A stretch of 64,000 nucleotides of DNA. Source: Alitta virens (Eukaryota > Annelida > Polychaeta > Phyllodocida > Nereididae). The stretch's first letter is position 1, and each line of letters starts with the position of its first letter. The notes under the pieces are model-generated. The model made no database searches. It was not told the origin of the DNA and worked only from the letters and a program-made list of their open reading frames with translations. This document shows positions 60,614 to 64,000 of the stretch, one piece after another. The stretch is from the NCBI GenBank assembly GCA_932294295.1, contig OW028576.1, positions 40,249,247-40,313,246 on the forward strand, written 5' to 3'. A program made the translations under genes and the position numbers.

Positions 60614-61296
60614 GGGGCGTTCACACTATCACAGATAAGACCTACGTATGACGACGAATGAATTTTTTTTTTTAGTCTTGCCCATCCTTGTCTTGATTCA
60701 CTCGCCCAGCGTTTTATGTATACTCAAACATGTTCAAAAGCTTTGGCGGACGTTATACGAGTAAATTGTTTGCTCAGGAGTCACTCAGCGAGCGTTATAC
60801 GTATGTTCTACATACGTTCTACATACATTCTACATACGTTCTACATACATCCGTAGCCATATGTAGCAATACGAAGTCATACGTAGGCACTGTCCATCCG
60901 TATATACTCGCCATTCACTCTCGTCTACTCGTAGAACGCTCATAAAACGCTCAGCGGACGTCCATTGGATGTCGGTCGCACGCCCGTGGTCTTGCGTGCC
61001 CATCCTTGACCATCCTTGAATAGCTTGAATGAGCGATCTATGCGAACAGCTTGAATGAGCGATCTACGAGTGCCTCACGGATGCCTCACGGATGCCTCAC
61101 GGATGCCTCACAGCGGACGTTCAGCAAGAGTTTGACAAACGTCTGGCAAGAGATTTACGACTGACTCACGTACACTCCTGGAAAGAATTTATACATGATT
61201 AACTGATCGACTAGTGAGCACGTATAGCTTCTTATAGCCCATTTTTTTACGTACGTGGTCACTCGTAAGTTTTGTACGTGACAGTGCGAACGCCCT
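60614..61296. mobile_element. TTAA-target inverted-repeat element (MITE), copy 2
   Basis: Starts GGGGCGTTCACACT and ends AGTGCGAACGCCCT, with perfect TTAA on both sides (60610-60613 and 61297-61300). 683 bp. The interior has tandem 'ctacatacgttctacatac' and 'ctcacggatgc' units. Same family as 46121-46754. Confidence 0.9.
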
Positions 61297-61489
61297 TTAA
61301 CTCGCTGTATCTATTGCACATACTACATACACTGTCTATACATCAACCGCTTGCGCCATCTATAGTGAATTTAAATATGCTATTTGGCTCAGCGACATTC
61401 AATGGTCCCGAGCAGAGACATCTATACATATAATGTTTATTCTCATGAATGACATCAACCTATTTGACCAATTTCAGTCAGAGAGTCAG

Positions 61490-61595
61490 AGACAGATGTA
61501 ATGATGAGATGATATGGCTGCTTGGAGTCCACACCCTGTTACACATTACCATGGGTGGCAATGGGTGTCCTTGCATTGGAATAGACAGAGAGAAC
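61490..61595 (-). mobile_element. SINE family 2 fragment
   Basis: On the minus strand 'ggtgtggactccaagcagcc' and 'tcatctcatcattacatctg', then truncated. Confidence 0.7.
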
Positions 61596-61764
61596 CAGAA
61601 GTGTAGCTGTTTTGTTTAATTATTTAAGAATATATTTAAACTGGGATACATTTCCTTTTAAAACGTGTTTGTCTGAGAACCCCATGACGTTCTCTGGAGT
61701 TTAGTTTCCAAGTGTATGGGATTTGTCTTTGAAATTGGCTTTAAGAACAAGTTACAGTGTCCAA

Positions 61765-61789
61765 TATATAGATAGATAGATATATAGAC

Positions 61790-61820
<31 letters not shown>

Positions 61821-62045
61821 CAGATAGATAGACAGACAGATAGATAGACAGATAGATAGATAGACAGATAGATAGAGAGACAGATAGATAGACAGATAGA
61901 TAGATAGATAGACAGATAGATAGATAGACAGATAGATAGATAGACAGATAGACAGACTGATAGATAGATAGATAGATAGACAGATAAATAGATAGATAGA
62001 CCGATAGTTAGATAGATTGATAGATAGATAGATTGATAGATCCAT
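61765..62045. repeat. (GATA)n microsatellite, ~280 bp
   Basis: GATA/GACA tetramers. Confidence 0.97.
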
Positions 62046-62930
62046 ATACATTCCTTAATTCCAAGGATACATGTAAGTCTGAGATGATAGTATCAACATC
62101 AAACATTTTTTAACAAATATGGCCAGGACACTCACAAAGTCTCAGAATTGGACGATGTTGTAAGTTACAATATGAAAAAATATATAAATAAATAAAGAAG
62201 AATAATCCGAAGTAGAGTAGAACTACTTCGTGAAACTGTGATGGTCCCAACAACTTCAACTAAAACGCTTCCCATTAATGTAATAATAATTTTAAAGTGC
62301 ATTTGTTGCCAAGTGAATTACTTACTAATAAGACTGCTGTCGCTGGAGAAAACATCTGTTGTTACTTTGGTTTTCTAAATGTTTCTTTTGCAAGTTGAAA
62401 TTCATTTTTATTTGAATATGTACAAAAGATTACCAGTACCAGTCATGCGTAAGTACAATGTCTATTGTTTATTATCTTTATTTGAATGCACATAATGAAA
62501 TACTTCAAAAGAACTTGAGTAAAAAGCAAATGTGCATTGGAAATACTTTGATAAAGTACTTCCGAAAAGTTAGGCATTGTTTGTTTTTTTATTTATATAA
62601 ATATGTCGAAAGAATTTATCAAAAGCCATGACATCAAAACAATTGACAGAATACTGAGTTCTTACAAGACTTCATATTGTTGTGTATTTTTTTCATTTTT
62701 CATACGAAGCAAAAACCAATATTTTACGAGACTGAATGATATTTATTTCACAACGTTACTCCTAATGTCATATAGTCAAAATGTATTAATGTCACAAAAT
62801 GTCAATGTATTATGTATTACTGAACTATCACTTAAGAGTTCAGTAATAAGAACTTTAAGCAAGCCTACTTAAAGGCATTTAAAGTCTACAACTTAAACAA
62901 AGATAGGTGAACCAGCAAAAAGGGGTAGTG
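62046..62930. other. Non-coding stretch before the retrotransposon
   Basis: AT-rich. An open frame at 62603-62872 has no recognisable domain and is taken as chance. Confidence 0.4.
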
Positions 62931-62936
62931 ACCACT

Positions 62937-63205
62937 GTCCACCCCAAGGCACAAGCCAATAAGAACAGGCCATGTATATGTGCACTGGAGTAGAGAGAAC
63001 CAATAGCAAACTGACCCCTGGAAAAAGGGGCTTTGAAATACTTGTGCAACCTTAAGTTTAAGGAGTTTTACCAGCTGTAGCTGAGCTTGATACTTGTACG
63101 ATTACATGACATACATTGCATTATATGTTGGAATTAAAAGCCACCCTTTCTATGCCAAGCTATACTCTGTGTTAAGAGTTATTCATCAACATTAATACAC
63201 AACAT
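62937..63205 (+). mobile_element. Putative 5' LTR of a Ty3/gypsy-like retrotransposon
   Basis: Would begin TGTCCACC and end ACACAACA, with two CCAAT-type boxes (near 62957 and 62999) and a late AATTAAAAG. Directly after it comes TGGTGGAAAGTGG, at the place expected for the tRNA primer-binding site. The 3' LTR lies outside the window, so the borders are provisional. Confidence 0.5.
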
Positions 63206-63222
63206 GGTGGAAAGTGGCTCAT
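63206..63222 (+). promoter_or_regulatory. Putative primer-binding site
   Basis: TGGTGGAAAGTGGCTC immediately after the presumed LTR end, with the TGG start typical of tRNA-primed retroelements. The tRNA species is not identified. Confidence 0.35.
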
Positions 63223-63430
63223 TTTAAAACACTGGAATTACAGCACTGGAAATATACAAAAGTGCACAGCTACATTAACTTCAAGCTGATTTACTCAGAG
63301 GTACAGTAACATTTTGCTATTTTTTGGTCACAGGACTGAGATTGAATACATTGTCAGTGGTTCACATATCTATCTCAATTACTAAAATTCTTACCTGTGC
63401 TTTTCTATCCCTGTTACAAACACTAACAAA

Positions 63431-64000
63431 ATGGCTGAACAAAATCAAGCCTGTTGTAAGGCCAATAAGTACTTTCCAGGTCGCTTCGAGGCCAAAAATG
63501 GTCAAAAGGCCACGGTTCATTGGCTATTGTTTAAAGATTACTATAAATTTCAGGGCATATCAGATGCCGATGCCATTAGAGAATTCATGTTTACGTTGGG
63601 TGATGAGCCTCGAATTTGGTATGAAGACAATGTTGCTTTGTTTGCGGATCTGCCAACTCTTGAAAAGAGTTTCAAATCTACTTTTGGTAGGGCCACTACA
63701 AGGGAAGAACATTTAAGTGCGTTCTCCGCACTTTCTTACATCACAGGGGAGCCCTTAAACTCATATCGCAATAGAGTGCGCTCGACCGCAGCACGAGCGA
63801 AAATCACAGATCAAGAGCATATACGGCTCCAATTTATTAATGGTTTTCCAAGTCATATCAGATCAGCCTTGCGCGCAAAACGTGACATATCACTTGATGA
63901 TTGTATGCTCACAGCACAGGCGCTGCTTTCCGAGATCCCAGATCTCTCTGCACCTGCAATGGCAATAACGCCTGCAGACAAATCACACGAAATAGTGACA
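63431..64000 (+). CDS. gag: Gag protein of a Ty3/gypsy-like retrotransposon (runs off the edge)
   Basis: ATG at 63431 opens 190 codons without a stop to the window edge. The protein has the layout of the retrotransposon gag family: an N-terminal segment with Phe-Pro-Gly and a Trp-rich helix, Phe-Met-Phe-Thr-Leu-Gly followed by Trp-Tyr, a Phe-Lys-Ser-Thr-Phe-Gly block, a Leu-Asn-Ser-Tyr and Arg-Val-Arg region, and Phe-Ile-Asn-Gly-Phe-Pro about 40 residues later. These are capsid-like features. A zinc knuckle and pol would be expected further right. The frame is intact, GC-richer than its flanks, and lies 226 bp after the presumed LTR, so the element may be young. Alternative: a domesticated gag gene. 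Confidence 0.85.
   Translation, partial: MAEQNQACCKANKYFPGRFEAKNGQKATVHWLLFKDYYKFQGISDADAIREFMFTLGDEPRIWYEDNVALFADLPTLEKSFKSTFGRATTREEHLSAFSALSYITGEPLNSYRNRVRSTAARAKITDQEHIRLQFINGFPSHIRSALRAKRDISLDDCMLTAQALLSEIPDLSAPAMAITPADKSHEIVT

Noticed and set aside
62603..62872. 89-residue frame before the LTR
   Set aside because: AT-rich sequence, no domain or signals.

Overview
The window is animal nuclear DNA. It is AT-rich, its genes are split by introns with good GT-AG sites, and it is full of microsatellites, minisatellites, tRNA-derived SINEs, LINE tails, small inverted-repeat elements and an LTR retrotransposon. No bacterial gene organisation is present. A SINE body resembling ones I associate with echinoderm genomes makes a marine deuterostome plausible, but this is a weak guess.

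Layout. (1) 1-3540: last exon of a plus-strand gene (528-646), then non-coding DNA with a 219-bp foldback element. (2) 3550-17720: a tandem duplication of a minus-strand gene for a double beta-trefoil, ricin-B-like lectin. Both copies are intact five-coding-exon genes (263 and 265 codons) whose exon phases all join. Between them lies a 42-bp minisatellite organised into 126-bp higher-order units, and a 95-bp repeat has expanded only in copy B. One copy has a GT donor in its leader intron, the other a GC donor. (3) 18635-21203: 3' part of a minus-strand gene for an unrecognised coiled-coil protein (four exons). (4) 25972-30890: a complete four-exon minus-strand gene for a 209-residue single-pass membrane protein with signal peptide, tiny ectodomain and a lysine-rich tail. 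(5) 36639-57722: a seven-exon minus-strand gene (at least 511 residues, 5' end not seen) for a low-complexity, probably nuclear protein with two SUMOylation-type motifs. Its 14.4-kb first visible intron holds LINE remnants, MITEs, SINEs and long microsatellites, and a smaller intron holds a plus-strand open frame. (6) 57723-64000: repeats, then a putative 5' LTR and an intact gag frame of a Ty3/gypsy-like element running off the right edge.

The genes do not form a pathway. The strongest points are the duplicated lectin locus with its informative differences (array expansion, empty SINE site, GC donor), two orphan genes rebuilt from phase-consistent exons, and several repeat families whose ends and target-site duplications can be read directly.
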